Source: Thermocoleostomius sinensis A174 (GTDB taxonomy: Bacteria > Cyanobacteriota > Cyanobacteriia > Elainellales > Elainellaceae). From it: 64,000 nucleotides of DNA. Location of the stretch: NCBI RefSeq assembly GCF_026802175.1, contig NZ_CP113797.1, forward strand, positions 1,837,026 to 1,901,025, written 5' to 3'. Positions 34,769-44,241 of the stretch are shown here, piece by piece; position 1 is the first letter of the stretch, and each line of letters opens with the position of its first letter. A model generated the notes under the pieces. It had not been told where the DNA came from and did not search any database. It saw only the letters and a list, made by a program, of their open reading frames with translations. The translations under genes were made by a program, and so were the position numbers.

Positions 34769-35998
34769 ATGGCTTCTGATTCCATTCAAACTGTAACGCA
34801 ATCTCTTTCGTGGCTCTATAGAGGAACAAGCGAAATCTTTCCAAATCAGCCAAATTCTGCCGATCCGAACGAAAATTTGGCGGCTCGGATTGAGAAGACC
34901 GATCGTCCCTTGCGGATTAAGTTTGGCATTGACCCTACCGGAGCCGAAATTCACCTGGGGCATAGTATTGTCATTCGCAAACTGCGAGCGTTTCAAGACG
35001 CTGGACATAAGGCGATTCTCCTAATCGGTGACTTTACGGCTCGCATTGGCGATCCCAGCGGTAAATCGGAAGCCCGCAAGCAACTGACTGCCGAACAAGT
35101 GAAAGCCAACGCCCAAACCTATCTCGATCAAGTGCGTCCTATTCTAGATTTTTCACCGGAAAAATTAGAGATCCGCTACAATTCCGAATGGCTTTCGGGG
35201 TTAGATCTAGCCCAAATCTTGGAGATCCTAGCTACAACCACGGTGGGGCAGATGCTTGCAAAAGAAGGCTTCGCCGAACGCTATGCTAAAGAGAACCCGA
35301 TTTACATCCACGAGTTCCTCTACCCACTGATGCAGGGCTACGATTCGGTGGCGCTAGAGGCAGACGTAGAACTGGGCGGCACAGATCAGAAATTTAACTT
35401 GGCGATCGGGCGCGATCTTCAGCGGCATTTTGGGCAGCCGCCGCAGTTTGGCTTGCTGTTGCCGATTTTGGTTGGGACAGACGGGGTGCAGAAAATGTCG
35501 AAATCCTTGGGCAACTATGTGGGGTTACTCGATAGCGCTCAGGATATGTATAACAAATTACAAAAAACACCCGATCATTTAGTGGAGCAATATTTTGAAT
35601 TGTTGACAGATTTGCCGCTAGACCAACTGCCTGAAAAGGCCCGCGATCGACAAGAACTACTGGCGCTTGAAGTTACCACACAGTATCACGGCAAAGAAGC
35701 AGCCCTGACTGCCCAACAAGCGGCCAGGGCCGTGGCCGGAGGCCGTCCCGAAGATGCAGCCAATGCGGTAGCATTCTCCCTGGCGTCCATTCAATTTCCC
35801 GCCAAGCTGTTCTATATTCTCAATGCGGCTGGGTTATGCAGCAGCAGTTCCGAAGCGCGACGGCAAATTCAGGGAGGAGCCGTGCGGCTAGATGGGGAGC
35901 CTGTCAAAGCCGTCGATCGGACATTTGAAAGTGCGGATGAACTGGAGGGGAAAGTATTGCAGGTAGGTAAGCGCAAATTTGTGCGACTGGTTGCGTAG
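34769..35998 (+). CDS. tyrS: Tyrosyl-tRNA synthetase
   Basis: The ~409-residue class I synthetase charges tRNA-Tyr. The HIGH-type motif is HLGH within [19 protein letters not shown], and the KMSKS motif is present in [14 protein letters not shown]-terminal S4 RNA-binding domain follows ([20 protein letters not shown]). The sequence fits the TyrZ-like bacterial subtype. I prefer the ATG at 34769 ([19 protein letters not shown]); the frame also opens at TTG 34727 and GTG 34733, which would add residues without homology support. It is divergent from the PBP gene. Confidence 0.93.
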   Translation: MASDSIQTVTQSLSWLYRGTSEIFPNQPNSADPNENLAARIEKTDRPLRIKFGIDPTGAEIHLGHSIVIRKLRAFQDAGHKAILLIGDFTARIGDPSGKSEARKQLTAEQVKANAQTYLDQVRPILDFSPEKLEIRYNSEWLSGLDLAQILEILATTTVGQMLAKEGFAERYAKENPIYIHEFLYPLMQGYDSVALEADVELGGTDQKFNLAIGRDLQRHFGQPPQFGLLLPILVGTDGVQKMSKSLGNYVGLLDSAQDMYNKLQKTPDHLVEQYFELLTDLPLDQLPEKARDRQELLALEVTTQYHGKEAALTAQQAARAVAGGRPEDAANAVAFSLASIQFPAKLFYILNAAGLCSSSSEARRQIQGGAVRLDGEPVKAVDRTFESADELEGKVLQVGKRKFVRLVA

Positions 35999-36710
35999 GT
36001 GAGGCAATCTGTTCAACTGAACCCATCATCGCCTGACTCATTTTATATGAGTATATGGGGCAGTTCAGTCATTCCTATAATGGTGGCACTAGGGGAAGAA
36101 GATCTGTTTGGTCCTACTAACTCGATCAGGAAGTCTACATCGTGATCGAGTCAGGACTGCAACAGAGGATGCCTAGATTTGAGCGTTTGCACTTAATTTC
36201 GCTAGAGCGGAAGGAGTCCGTTAAGATAGCGGTAGTAGGCTGCCTAACAAGCGTTTGGAGACTTTAAAAAAGTTTGTAAACTTTAAAAAAGCTTCTCGGC
36301 ACTTCATCGCCAATTGATTACGATTCGTAAGATTATTGCTTGATGCGGGCTGCGTTGTTTGCCCTACTTTCTGTGGCAAAAGGCTCTGCCTAAGAGTTCG
36401 TTTGATGGACCAATCGGTTTGATGGATCTTGTTTGATGGATCTTGTTTGATGGATCTTGTTGATGAATCCTGTAGTGGTTCTGTTTCGGCAGTTAATTGT
36501 CGAGCACTTTACCTGTTCAGGCTGAAGTTGCAGCATCACTCAACGCTCAGAGCCAGCCCACATCCGATCGTCGTGTCATGTGTGATAAGCCCTCGATCGC
36601 TTGACTCCGTTTCCTTGATTGCCGAGTTTTCTGACACTCAGTTTATCTGAAACTCAGCTTGTAGTACTAGTTTTTACGCACTGACCTCGATAATTTCTGG
36701 GGAAGCAGCA
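35999..36710. other. Intergenic region with several dyads and a minisatellite
   Basis: This 712-base gap holds a long stem-loop (36111-36157), a nested hairpin (36200-36231), an AAAGTTT/AAACTTT dyad (36269-36284) and a 14-bp tandem repeat (36418-36459). There is no convincing gene. Part of it may be an untranslated leader of the sensor kinase or an independent RNA. Confidence 0.5.
36418..36459 (+). repeat. 14-bp tandem repeat, three perfect copies
   Basis: TTTGATGGATCTTG is repeated at 36418-36431, 36432-36445 and 36446-36459, flanked by degenerate copies (TTTGATGGAC at 36401 and TTGATGAATCCTG at 36460). The total span is about 70 bases. It lies 250 bases before the sensor kinase and is probably variable in length. 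Confidence 0.9.
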
Positions 36711-39700
36711 ATGACAGAGAACCCTCTAGAGCCTCCGTTAGAGCACGCCCATCAATCCCATAATGCTCCTGACGCTGATATGTCTCGCGAGCAGTTGATG
36801 GCCGAACTGGAAAGATTGCGAAGTCGAGTTTCCGAGCTAGAAGAGTCGGTAACTAAACCTACGGTAACTGCCGCCGTTTCTCCTGATGAATTGGTGCTAC
36901 AAGCCTATGAGGAACGGTTTCGACAGCGATTTTCGCGAGCGTTTCGATTTAGCCCCGATGCGATGTCACTGATCGATTTAGAGAGTGAAAAGTTTTTAGA
37001 TGCAAATAATAGCTTCTTAGGTCTGTTTGGGTTTACTCGCGAGGAAGTACTTGGGCGCACTAGTTTGGAATTGGGAATGTGGGTTAGCTCGGTTGAGCGG
37101 GCTAATGCCATTAGCTTATTAAAAAGTAGCCGCGAATTATGTAACTTTGAATGTAGTTGTCGCACTAAGCAGGGTGACACGAAGACACTGTTGGCCTCTT
37201 GCGAAATCATTACGCTAGACGGGCGCGATTGCATCTTAACGCTTGCCAAAGATATCACCGAACGCAAACAAGCAGAACGCCATTTGCAAGAAGCCCTATT
37301 GCGAGAACAGCAGGCAATTGAACGCGAACGCCTCATTGCCAAAATTGCCCACAATATCCGTCGCTTTCTAGATTTGCAGCAAATTCTCACGATCGCGGTA
37401 AAAGAAGTTCGCCACTTCTTGCAGGTCGATCGCGTGGTGATCTATCAGTTTCACAGCGATTGGAGCGGACAGATAGTAGCAGAATCAGTCAGTGATTCTA
37501 CCTTTTCACTGCTTAATCGAGTCATTCACGACCCCTGTTTTGGCGGGTCAATGCTAGATCCCTATCGCAACGGACGCATTCACTGGATTGATGATGTAAC
37601 CGCTGCCAATCTAACGCCTTGCTATCAAGACCTGTTGATGAACCTCAATGTCCGAGCAGCGTTGGTGTTGCCGATTTTGGTGCGACAAGAACTATGGGGA
37701 TTATTAGCTGCTCATCAGTGTACAGAACCCCGTCGCTGGCAAGAGTTTAATTGGTTGCTGTTACAACAGCTAAGCACCCAACTGGCGATCGGGATTTATC
37801 AAGCCAATCTTTATCAACAGCTTCAACAACAAGCCCAACGAGAGCAGGCTCTCAATCAAGTGATTCAAGATATTCGCAATTCGTTAGATCTCAATACGAT
37901 TTTTGCGACAGCCACGTCCGAAGTGGGATCTTTGCTTCAGGTCGATCGGGCTGAAATTGTTCAATATTTACCGGATCAAGCTATTTGGCTGAATGTATCG
38001 AGCTATCGCCGTACCGCTAATTTGCCCAATGCCTTGGGACTGCGTATTCCCGATACCAACAATTCGATCGCCGCTCAGCTAAAAGCGAATCAAATTGTGC
38101 AGGTGATAGACTACGGCAAAGAGGCTGATTGTACTAATCAACCCCTAGCACAGCAATATCCAGGATCGTGGGTGTTAGTGCCCCTCAATGTGGGAGACAT
38201 CGTATGGGGAAGTTTGAGTCTCAATCGTTGTGATCCGCAGTGGCAATGGCAAGAATGGGAACTGGACTTGGTTCGGGCGGTGGCCAATCAATTAGGAATT
38301 GCCATTCAACAATCCCAGCTTTATACAGAAATTCAGGACTTCAACGAACAGCTAGAAGATTTAGTGCAGTTTCGCACTGCTCAGTTGCAAAAAGCATTGG
38401 AATTTGAAGCTTTGCTTAAACGTATGACCGATCGCGTTCGCGATAGCCTCGATGAACAGCAAATTTTGCAATCGGCTGTAACAGAATTAACGCAAGGACT
38501 CACGTTGTATGGCTGTGGTACGGCGCTTTATGACTTGGAAAAACAAATTTCCACTATCTGTTTTGAACATATAGAAACGGAACTGCCGACGGCGCATGGT
38601 CGGGCATTGCCAATGTCTGATTTACCAGATTTGTATCGGCAATTGCTGCAAGGGCGACCTGCACAGTTTTGCCACCCTCGTATACCGGACAATCCTTCCG
38701 AAGTGCCTCGATCGGGGTTCGCTATTCTTGCCTGTCCTATGATTGATAATGGTCAGGTTATAGGCGATATGTGGCTGTTCAAAGCGTCGGAGGCAGTCTT
38801 CGATACTTTAGAAATTCGGTTGGCTCAACAGGTTGCTAATCAATGCGCGATCGCGCTCCGGCAATCTCGACTGTATCAAGCGGCACAAGCTCAAGTACAA
38901 GAATTAGAGCGGTTAAATCGGCTGAAGGATGATTTCCTTAGTACGGTTTCCCACGAATTGCGCACCCCTATGTCTAGCATTAAGATGGCGACGCAAATGC
39001 TGGAGGTGTTGTTGTTTGAGACAACACCCAGTGCCGTCTTAGCGACCCGATCGCACCAGCGGTGGGAAACTACCGTTACAGATCCGTCTCGCTCTACCGG
39101 GTTAGATCTGCAAAAAATTGAGCGGTATTTTCACATCCTCCAAGACGAATGCGATCGAGAAATTCGTCTTATTAACGACTTGCTCGATCTCTCACGGTTG
39201 GATGCTGGAACTGAGCCACTGATGCTAATGACGATCGATCCCAACATTTGGATTCCTCATATTGCCGAACCGTTTGTCGAGCTTGCCCATCGCCAACAGC
39301 AGCAACTAGAGTTCCATTTGCTCAACGATTTGCCCACCCTGACAACCGATCTGTCTGATCTAGAACGAGTATTCACAGAACTTCTCAATAATGCCTGTAA
39401 ATACAGTCCACCAGGAGCGCGAATTATTGTTGCCGCTACCGTAGAGACAGCGGCCGAACCAGAAATCTTACTGGAAGCAATACCGAATACAGAAGCTAAT
39501 ATTCACTGTGCTTCACAAGCAAATCAACCTTGGCTATGGCTGAGTGTAACCAATACCGGCGTAGAAATTCCTAAACACGAGCAATACCTAATTTTTGAAA
39601 ACTTCTACCGCATTCCCAATAATGATCCTTGGAAACACGGAGGAACAGGATTAGGATTAGCTTTGGTCAAGAAATTGCTACACCGATTGCAAGGACGAAT

Positions 39701-39767
39701 TCATGTAGACAGTGGATTGAATCAAACAACGTTTACAATTCAACTGCCCCTACGAATAGAGGGTTGA
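36711..39767 (+). CDS. Sensor histidine kinase with PAS and DXCF cyanobacteriochrome GAF
   Basis: The 1018-residue protein reads: short N-terminus with coiled coil (25-48), PAS (about 75-185), GAF1 (about 215-365), GAF2 (about 385-535), coiled coil, GAF3 (about 575-720), HisKA with H-box SHELRTP (His748), and HATPase with N-box (LLNNACKYSPPG) and G-box (GGTGLGLALVKK). GAF1 has the DPCF motif (Asp274-Cys276-Phe277) and the canonical bilin cysteine Cys304 in NLTPCYQDLL, plus LVLPILVRQELWGLLAAHQC. This is the pattern of DXCF cyanobacteriochromes, which bind phycocyanobilin through two cysteines and sense violet/blue versus green or related colours. GAF2 and GAF3 lack the paired cysteines. No transmembrane segment is seen, so it is cytoplasmic. 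No response regulator is adjacent. Confidence 0.9.
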   Translation: MTENPLEPPLEHAHQSHNAPDADMSREQLMAELERLRSRVSELEESVTKPTVTAAVSPDELVLQAYEERFRQRFSRAFRFSPDAMSLIDLESEKFLDANNSFLGLFGFTREEVLGRTSLELGMWVSSVERANAISLLKSSRELCNFECSCRTKQGDTKTLLASCEIITLDGRDCILTLAKDITERKQAERHLQEALLREQQAIERERLIAKIAHNIRRFLDLQQILTIAVKEVRHFLQVDRVVIYQFHSDWSGQIVAESVSDSTFSLLNRVIHDPCFGGSMLDPYRNGRIHWIDDVTAANLTPCYQDLLMNLNVRAALVLPILVRQELWGLLAAHQCTEPRRWQEFNWLLLQQLSTQLAIGIYQANLYQQLQQQAQREQALNQVIQDIRNSLDLNTIFATATSEVGSLLQVDRAEIVQYLPDQAIWLNVSSYRRTANLPNALGLRIPDTNNSIAAQLKANQIVQVIDYGKEADCTNQPLAQQYPGSWVLVPLNVGDIVWGSLSLNRCDPQWQWQEWELDLVRAVANQLGIAIQQSQLYTEIQDFNEQLEDLVQFRTAQLQKALEFEALLKRMTDRVRDSLDEQQILQSAVTELTQGLTLYGCGTALYDLEKQISTICFEHIETELPTAHGRALPMSDLPDLYRQLLQGRPAQFCHPRIPDNPSEVPRSGFAILACPMIDNGQVIGDMWLFKASEAVFDTLEIRLAQQVANQCAIALRQSRLYQAAQAQVQELERLNRLKDDFLSTVSHELRTPMSSIKMATQMLEVLLFETTPSAVLATRSHQRWETTVTDPSRSTGLDLQKIERYFHILQDECDREIRLINDLLDLSRLDAGTEPLMLMTIDPNIWIPHIAEPFVELAHRQQQQLEFHLLNDLPTLTTDLSDLERVFTELLNNACKYSPPGARIIVAATVETAAEPEILLEAIPNTEANIHCASQANQPWLWLSVTNTGVEIPKHEQYLIFENFYRIPNNDPWKHGGTGLGLALVKKLLHRLQGRIHVDSGLNQTTFTIQLPLRIEG

Positions 39768-39794
39768 CACAATTCAACGCTTTTTGCCCCCAAT

Positions 39795-39847
39795 CCCTAA
39801 ATTTAAGAGAACCGAACTAAAATCCTCGAGATTGAGGGAATTTAGGG
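39795..39847. terminator. Possible bidirectional terminator stem
   Basis: CCCTAAATT (39795-39803) is the inverse of AATTTAGGG (39839-39847). The 35-base loop is long for a terminator. It lies between the convergent kinase and glycine-zipper genes, where one is expected. Confidence 0.35.
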
Positions 39848-39903
39848 GACAAATGCATAAGTCTTGAAATGGTAGACAAACCCTAACATCAATTGCCCTA
39901 CCA

Positions 39904-40572
39904 TCAGTTGAGCGTGAAATCGGACTGTAGCCGCACATCTAACTCGTTAGGACGAACGACAACTACTTCCACTTCCCGGCGATTACGTAACAAGAAGATC
40001 TCAGCCAAAACGCCTACTCCGGCTCCAGCTAACACTTCCAGAAAGTCAATACGACCAAAGATTTCTCCTAGAATGGCTCCGGCGGCTGCACCCACAACTG
40101 CACCTCGCAGAATATCTGGATTGTCACGTCTGCTGATTACATCCGTTTCAGTGACAATATTCGATACTGCATCGATTCGCCGATTGGTTCCATTGGGAAG
40201 GGTAATGGATTCCGCTACAAACTGCGTTCCACCTCTAGCCGGACGTAATTCACCCGTAATTTCGCTGTCTCTTGGAATGACCACTCTGCGGCTACTGTTG
40301 ACGATATCACGAGTCACAATTAGAGTGACAGAAGCGGTTTCATCGGGTGTCACCAAAATTCGATCGGCATCATCATTTTCATATCTCACTGGAATCGGAG
40401 TTCCCGCAGGCAGGCTGCTGCGCCAAGAGTCTGGGAAGCGTTGCCCGACAAGATAGGGACTGGGAGATGCAACTCCAGATTCAGTGAATGTCAACGGTAG
40501 AGCCAGTGTTGAGGTAAATCCGAGAGCCAAAAATAGAGCAGTTCGAGACTGCCAAGCTTTTGAAGATAGCAT
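39904..40572 (-). CDS. Exported glycine-zipper protein
   Basis: The ~222-residue protein starts at ATG 40572 with a GGAGG site 11 bases before it (MLSSKAWQSRTALFLALGFT, signal peptide to about residue 35). The mature part has a beta-rich TrbI/VirB10-like region (GTPIPVRYENDDADRILVTP, VVIPRDSEITGELRPARGGT). A glycine-zipper membrane segment (RGAVVGAAAGAILGEIFGR) and a second Gly/Val/Ala helix follow. Cyanobacterial relatives are often labelled conjugal transfer TrbI, but no conjugation genes are near, so that name is not supported. It is probably a cell-envelope protein. Confidence 0.75.
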   Translation of the reverse strand: MLSSKAWQSRTALFLALGFTSTLALPLTFTESGVASPSPYLVGQRFPDSWRSSLPAGTPIPVRYENDDADRILVTPDETASVTLIVTRDIVNSSRRVVIPRDSEITGELRPARGGTQFVAESITLPNGTNRRIDAVSNIVTETDVISRRDNPDILRGAVVGAAAGAILGEIFGRIDFLEVLAGAGVGVLAEIFLLRNRREVEVVVVRPNELDVRLQSDFTLN

Positions 40573-40822
40573 TGAACTAAATTCCTCCAAAACCAGGGAT
40601 AAGCACCAATCGGCGATCGTTGAAACACGAGCTTATCGACAGACCAACTGCAATGGAAGCCTCAGCAGCCTGTAGCAGCTAATCCTCGTAGTCTCGCCAA
40701 GTGGGTCTCGCCAAGTGCGTCTCACCTTAAGAGATTGCACCAACAATTGTACTGACCTCGTTTTAGTGGTAAAGTTCCCCATTTTCTCTGAAATTCAGCA
40801 CCACTCTTTTTGACGTGCTTGG

Positions 40823-41785
40823 CTACCAACCGGGCAAATGAGACTCATGCGCAACGCTTTGCGGCAAAATTAACCAACTTACGTTGGGCTGCCCCAGATG
40901 CAGTGGTTTAACTTTGGCATCTTCTAAGTTTGCCCCTCGTAGAATTGCCGAACTGAGATCAACATCGGTCAAAATAGCGCCATGCAGAACAGCACCACTC
41001 AAGTTTGTTCCTTGTAAACTGGCCCAACTGAGATCGGCTTCTGTCAGATTCGCCACAATCAGTTCTGCCCAATCTAATCTGACCCCTCGCATTCCTGCCA
41101 ACATCAGTTTTGCCTGAATTAAATTTGCCCGTTGCAGGTTTGTTCCAGTCAAATTAGCTCCCTCTAAATTAGCTTGCCGTAAGTTAGCCGCAGTGAAGTT
41201 GACCGCTTCCAGATTTGCCCGATCGAGATCTACCTCGACCAGATTGGCAGTTGTGAAATCGGCGCATTCCAAGTCGGCAGCCCGCATCGTAGCCCGGATG
41301 AAGGAAGCGTTTCGCCCCACCGCCCGATTAAGCTTGGCTTCAGACAAAATAGCATCCGTAAAATTGGCTTGGCTACAATCTATGCGGCTTAAATTCGCTC
41401 CCGTTAAAGTTGCCTGAGTGAAATTGGCTTCGTGGAGATGCGCCCCAGTCAAATCTGCTCGGCTCAACTCTGCTTTTCTGAATTTAGCCCTCCAGAGGTT
41501 GCTGCCGCTAAGGTCTGCCTGAGTGAAATTGGCTTCAAAGCAATCAGTTCCAGCTAATCTGGACCCACTCAAACATGCCCCTGACAAGTCTGCTTGCCTC
41601 AGAACCGCACCTGTTAAATCTGCTTCGATGAACTGGGCATTGCTTAACGTTGCCTCAAACAAAATTGCTTTTTTTAAACTGATGCCGCTAAGGTTGGCTC
41701 GCGGTAAAGTAATGCCACTTAAATCAACCGTATTGAAATTGCGTTCTCCTGCGGCATAGCGCTTCAGGAGGTCGTGAGCGTCCAT
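40823..41785 (-). CDS. Pentapeptide repeat protein
   Basis: The 320-residue protein is almost entirely A(D/N)LxX pentapeptides, from about residue 17 to 300 (for example ANLSGISLKKAILFEATLSN, LTGAHLHEANFTQATLTGAN). These fold as a right-handed quadrilateral beta-helix. The N-terminus MDAHDLLKRYAAGERNFNTV is typical of the cyanobacterial group, of unknown function. It has no signal peptide, so it is cytoplasmic. It is monocistronic; the repeated DNA (AAATTGGC/TCTGC units) is expected from the protein repeats. Confidence 0.92.
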   Translation of the reverse strand: MDAHDLLKRYAAGERNFNTVDLSGITLPRANLSGISLKKAILFEATLSNAQFIEADLTGAVLRQADLSGACLSGSRLAGTDCFEANFTQADLSGSNLWRAKFRKAELSRADLTGAHLHEANFTQATLTGANLSRIDCSQANFTDAILSEAKLNRAVGRNASFIRATMRAADLECADFTTANLVEVDLDRANLEAVNFTAANLRQANLEGANLTGTNLQRANLIQAKLMLAGMRGVRLDWAELIVANLTEADLSWASLQGTNLSGAVLHGAILTDVDLSSAILRGANLEDAKVKPLHLGQPNVSWLILPQSVAHESHLPGW

Positions 41786-42366
41786 AAAGACACCTACAGC
41801 GATCGGGTTTTTGTTATCTGGTTTCGTGCTGTCTAAGTTTCATTGTGTAAGAAGCCGAACTAAATCAGTCACAGTATTTATATTTATTCATGCTCATTAC
41901 GACTATGAGGAATTATTTCCTGAATCAGTAGAGCCAACTCAGAACAGGTGCGCATTATTACGAATTTTGAGTAGCATAAGATGACACAGGTCTCAAAACG
42001 GCTGAAGGGACTGAATTTTATGGCTCCCAAATTAGGTATTCTTGAGCGAGTTGAACGAGCCGAAAGTTGTCTTTACAGTCACCAATCTTGATCCCATTCC
42101 CATGTTTATTGTTTAGATAATAGGTAGCTGTTTGATGTTAGGGTAGAACTGCCAGTTGAAATCATCACCTTACCGTGGTAAAGCAACTATTTGGACTAAA
42201 AGTTATTGACTACAGCATGGAGTTCTTCGCCCACAAACATCCACTTAGTTCTCCCCAGTAAGCTTTAAGCATAAAAGAGAATAACCGGATAGACGAGGTT
42301 GTTACTCTGGCTTTCAACCCCCAATTCCCGACTCCCTGTCCCCTGTTCCCTCTTCCCCACCCATCT
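41786..42366. other. Intergenic region, no gene recognised
   Basis: The 581-base AT-rich region between the pentapeptide gene and rnc has no credible frame. A pyrimidine tract of the dispersed CCCGACTCCC type lies at about 42305-42360, just before rnc. Confidence 0.5.
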
Positions 42367-43089
42367 GTGATTTCCGATCCGCGTCGTGACAAGCAATTGC
42401 GCCAGTTTATTGACCGACTGGGTATCCCATCCCCTGCGCCGATTCGGTGGGACTTATTGGACTTAGCCTTAACCCATCCCACGATCGCCCCCGATGCCAA
42501 CTACGAGCGCTTAGAGTTTGTAGGAGATGCGGTCATTCGGTTAGCCGCCGCAGAATTTCTGTTTGAGTTCTATCCTAATTCGCCTGAAGGTCAGCTTTCA
42601 GCCATTCGCAGTGCCTTGGTGAGCGATCGCCTGTTGTCTCAAATTGCCGATCGCTATGGCTTCGATCGGTTCTTGCTAGCAGCAAACAGTGCTTTGGCAG
42701 ATAAAACAGGACGAGAAACGCGATTAGCAGCAGCATTTGAGGCGGTTCTCGCAGCACTATACCTCAGCACGCACAATTTAGATTTAATTCGAGTTTGGCT
42801 TGATCCGCACCTTCAGCAGCTAGCCGAAGCGATTTGCCAAGACCCAGCCTTGAATAACTATAAAGGCGCACTACAAGCCTGGACACAAGCCTATTATCAA
42901 CGTTTGCCTGAATATCGAGTCACCGAAGTGGGGCAAGCCTATGGAGATTTAGAGCGGTTTGTAGCAGAGGTATGGTTCCAAGGCAAATTGTGGGGAAAGG
43001 GGAAAGGGCCGTCGAAGAAAGCAGCCGAGCAAGCTGCTGCCCAAATTGCATTTCTAGCCTTGCAGGAGACCCAAAAGCCACCACAGTAG
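42367..43089 (+). CDS. rnc: Ribonuclease III
   Basis: The 240-residue enzyme has the RNase III domain (signature NYERLEFVGDAVIRLAAAEF) and a C-terminal double-stranded RNA-binding domain (about 160-230, ending GKGKGPSKKAAEQAAAQIAF). It cleaves double-stranded RNA in rRNA and mRNA processing. The second metal-binding motif, usually ADxxEALxGA, reads RLAAAFEAVLAALYL: the glutamate is kept but the aspartate position is Ala. Activity may be altered. Translation appears to start at GTG 42367 with no strong ribosome site; a nearby pyrimidine tract precedes it. It is followed by a Gfo/Idh gene, 111 bases on. Confidence 0.88.
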   Translation: MISDPRRDKQLRQFIDRLGIPSPAPIRWDLLDLALTHPTIAPDANYERLEFVGDAVIRLAAAEFLFEFYPNSPEGQLSAIRSALVSDRLLSQIADRYGFDRFLLAANSALADKTGRETRLAAAFEAVLAALYLSTHNLDLIRVWLDPHLQQLAEAICQDPALNNYKGALQAWTQAYYQRLPEYRVTEVGQAYGDLERFVAEVWFQGKLWGKGKGPSKKAAEQAAAQIAFLALQETQKPPQ

Positions 43090-43200
43090 TCTTTTATCAC
43101 ACGATTTTTATGAATTCAACGGTGTGCTGTTGGATGTTTTGGGAATTCTATAACCGTAGCGCTGCGTTGATTGGTGGTGGATGCGGTTATGGGAGAAAAA

Positions 43201-44241
43201 ATGAATGTGGCGCTCTTGGGCGTCGGGCGCTGGGGCACGCATTTGTTGCGTAATCTTCTAACTGATCCACAGACGCGGGTGATGGCAATCGCTGATCCGT
43301 GCAGCGATCGGTTGAGTGCTCTGGCTACTACTCTCAGTTGTCGATCGACGGAGCAGGAGCCACTATTGAGCAGCGATTGGCAATCTGTTCTAAACTTGCC
43401 CGACCTCGATGCGGTGATTGTGGCCACACCCGCTGTCACCCACTACTCCTTGATTCGATCGGCCTTGGAACAAGGGTTACACGTGTTGGCTGAAAAACCG
43501 TTGACCTTAACCGTTAGTGAAGCTCAAGAACTCTGTCAGATAGCGCTTCAGCAGCAATGCCAGCTGGTGGTTGACCATACTTATCTGTTTCACCCAGCCA
43601 TTCAACGCGGTCGGCGTGCGGTTCAAGCTGGGCAGTTAGGAGACTTGCGCTATGGGTATGCGGCTCGAACTCACTTGGGCCCGGTTCGTTACGATGTAGA
43701 TGCGCTATGGGACTTAGCGATCCACGATATTGCTATCTTTAACAACTGGTTGAATCAAACCCCCGTTCAGGTGCAAGCGCAAGGCTCAGTCTGGCTGCAA
43801 CTGGATACCTCATTGCCGATCGCAACAACTTCCACAGGGCTATCAGATCTCGTGTGGGTGCGGCTCACTTATCCTAGCGGTTTTCAAGCAACAATTCATC
43901 TGTGCTGGGCCAATGCTGACAAACAACGCCGCCTCAGCATCGTTGGGAGCCGAGGCACCCTGACGTTTGACGAACTCGCACCGACACCGCTGACCTTATT
44001 TCAAGGCAGATTAGAAGGCACCGATCGCCTATTCACCCCCGTTGATCAACATCATCGCATTCTAGAGTGTGAGACGATCGAACCGCTTCAGGCTGTCTGC
44101 GCTCATTTTCTTAACTGCGTCCAAGCGAATAGTCCTTCTCAGATTTCTTCTGGATGGGTCGGCGCAGAGCTAGTCGCGGTGTTAGCCGCGTTGACGCAAT
44201 CGATGGAACAGGGCGGCGTCCCTGTAGACTTACTGCCCTAG
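43201..44241 (+). CDS. Gfo/Idh/MocA family oxidoreductase
   Basis: The 346-residue NAD(P)-dependent dehydrogenase has the Rossmann start MNVALLGVGRWGTHLLRNLL, the AEKPLTLTVSEAQEL motif (EKP) and HTYLFHPAIQ. The catalytic-region segment DLAIHDIAIFNNWL (usually H-D/H-x) is typical of the family. Substrates are commonly sugars or sugar nucleotides, unidentified here. ATG 43201 is preferred, with a GGGAGAAAAA site. Its last four bases overlap the convergent PRC-barrel gene. Confidence 0.9.
   Translation: MNVALLGVGRWGTHLLRNLLTDPQTRVMAIADPCSDRLSALATTLSCRSTEQEPLLSSDWQSVLNLPDLDAVIVATPAVTHYSLIRSALEQGLHVLAEKPLTLTVSEAQELCQIALQQQCQLVVDHTYLFHPAIQRGRRAVQAGQLGDLRYGYAARTHLGPVRYDVDALWDLAIHDIAIFNNWLNQTPVQVQAQGSVWLQLDTSLPIATTSTGLSDLVWVRLTYPSGFQATIHLCWANADKQRRLSIVGSRGTLTFDELAPTPLTLFQGRLEGTDRLFTPVDQHHRILECETIEPLQAVCAHFLNCVQANSPSQISSGWVGAELVAVLAALTQSMEQGGVPVDLLP

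Noticed and set aside
39904-40572. Conjugation protein TrbI
   Set aside because: No mobilisation or type IV secretion genes are present, and the protein has a signal peptide plus glycine zipper, so the transfer label is not supported.
40691-40726. GTCTCGCCAAGTG repeats as a CRISPR-like array
   Set aside because: There are only two copies one base apart, with no spacers, so this is a short tandem repeat.
40884-41759. Several plus-strand frames of Lys/Ala/Ser-rich sequence over the pentapeptide gene
   Set aside because: They are the complement of the repeated pentapeptide codons and have no independent support.
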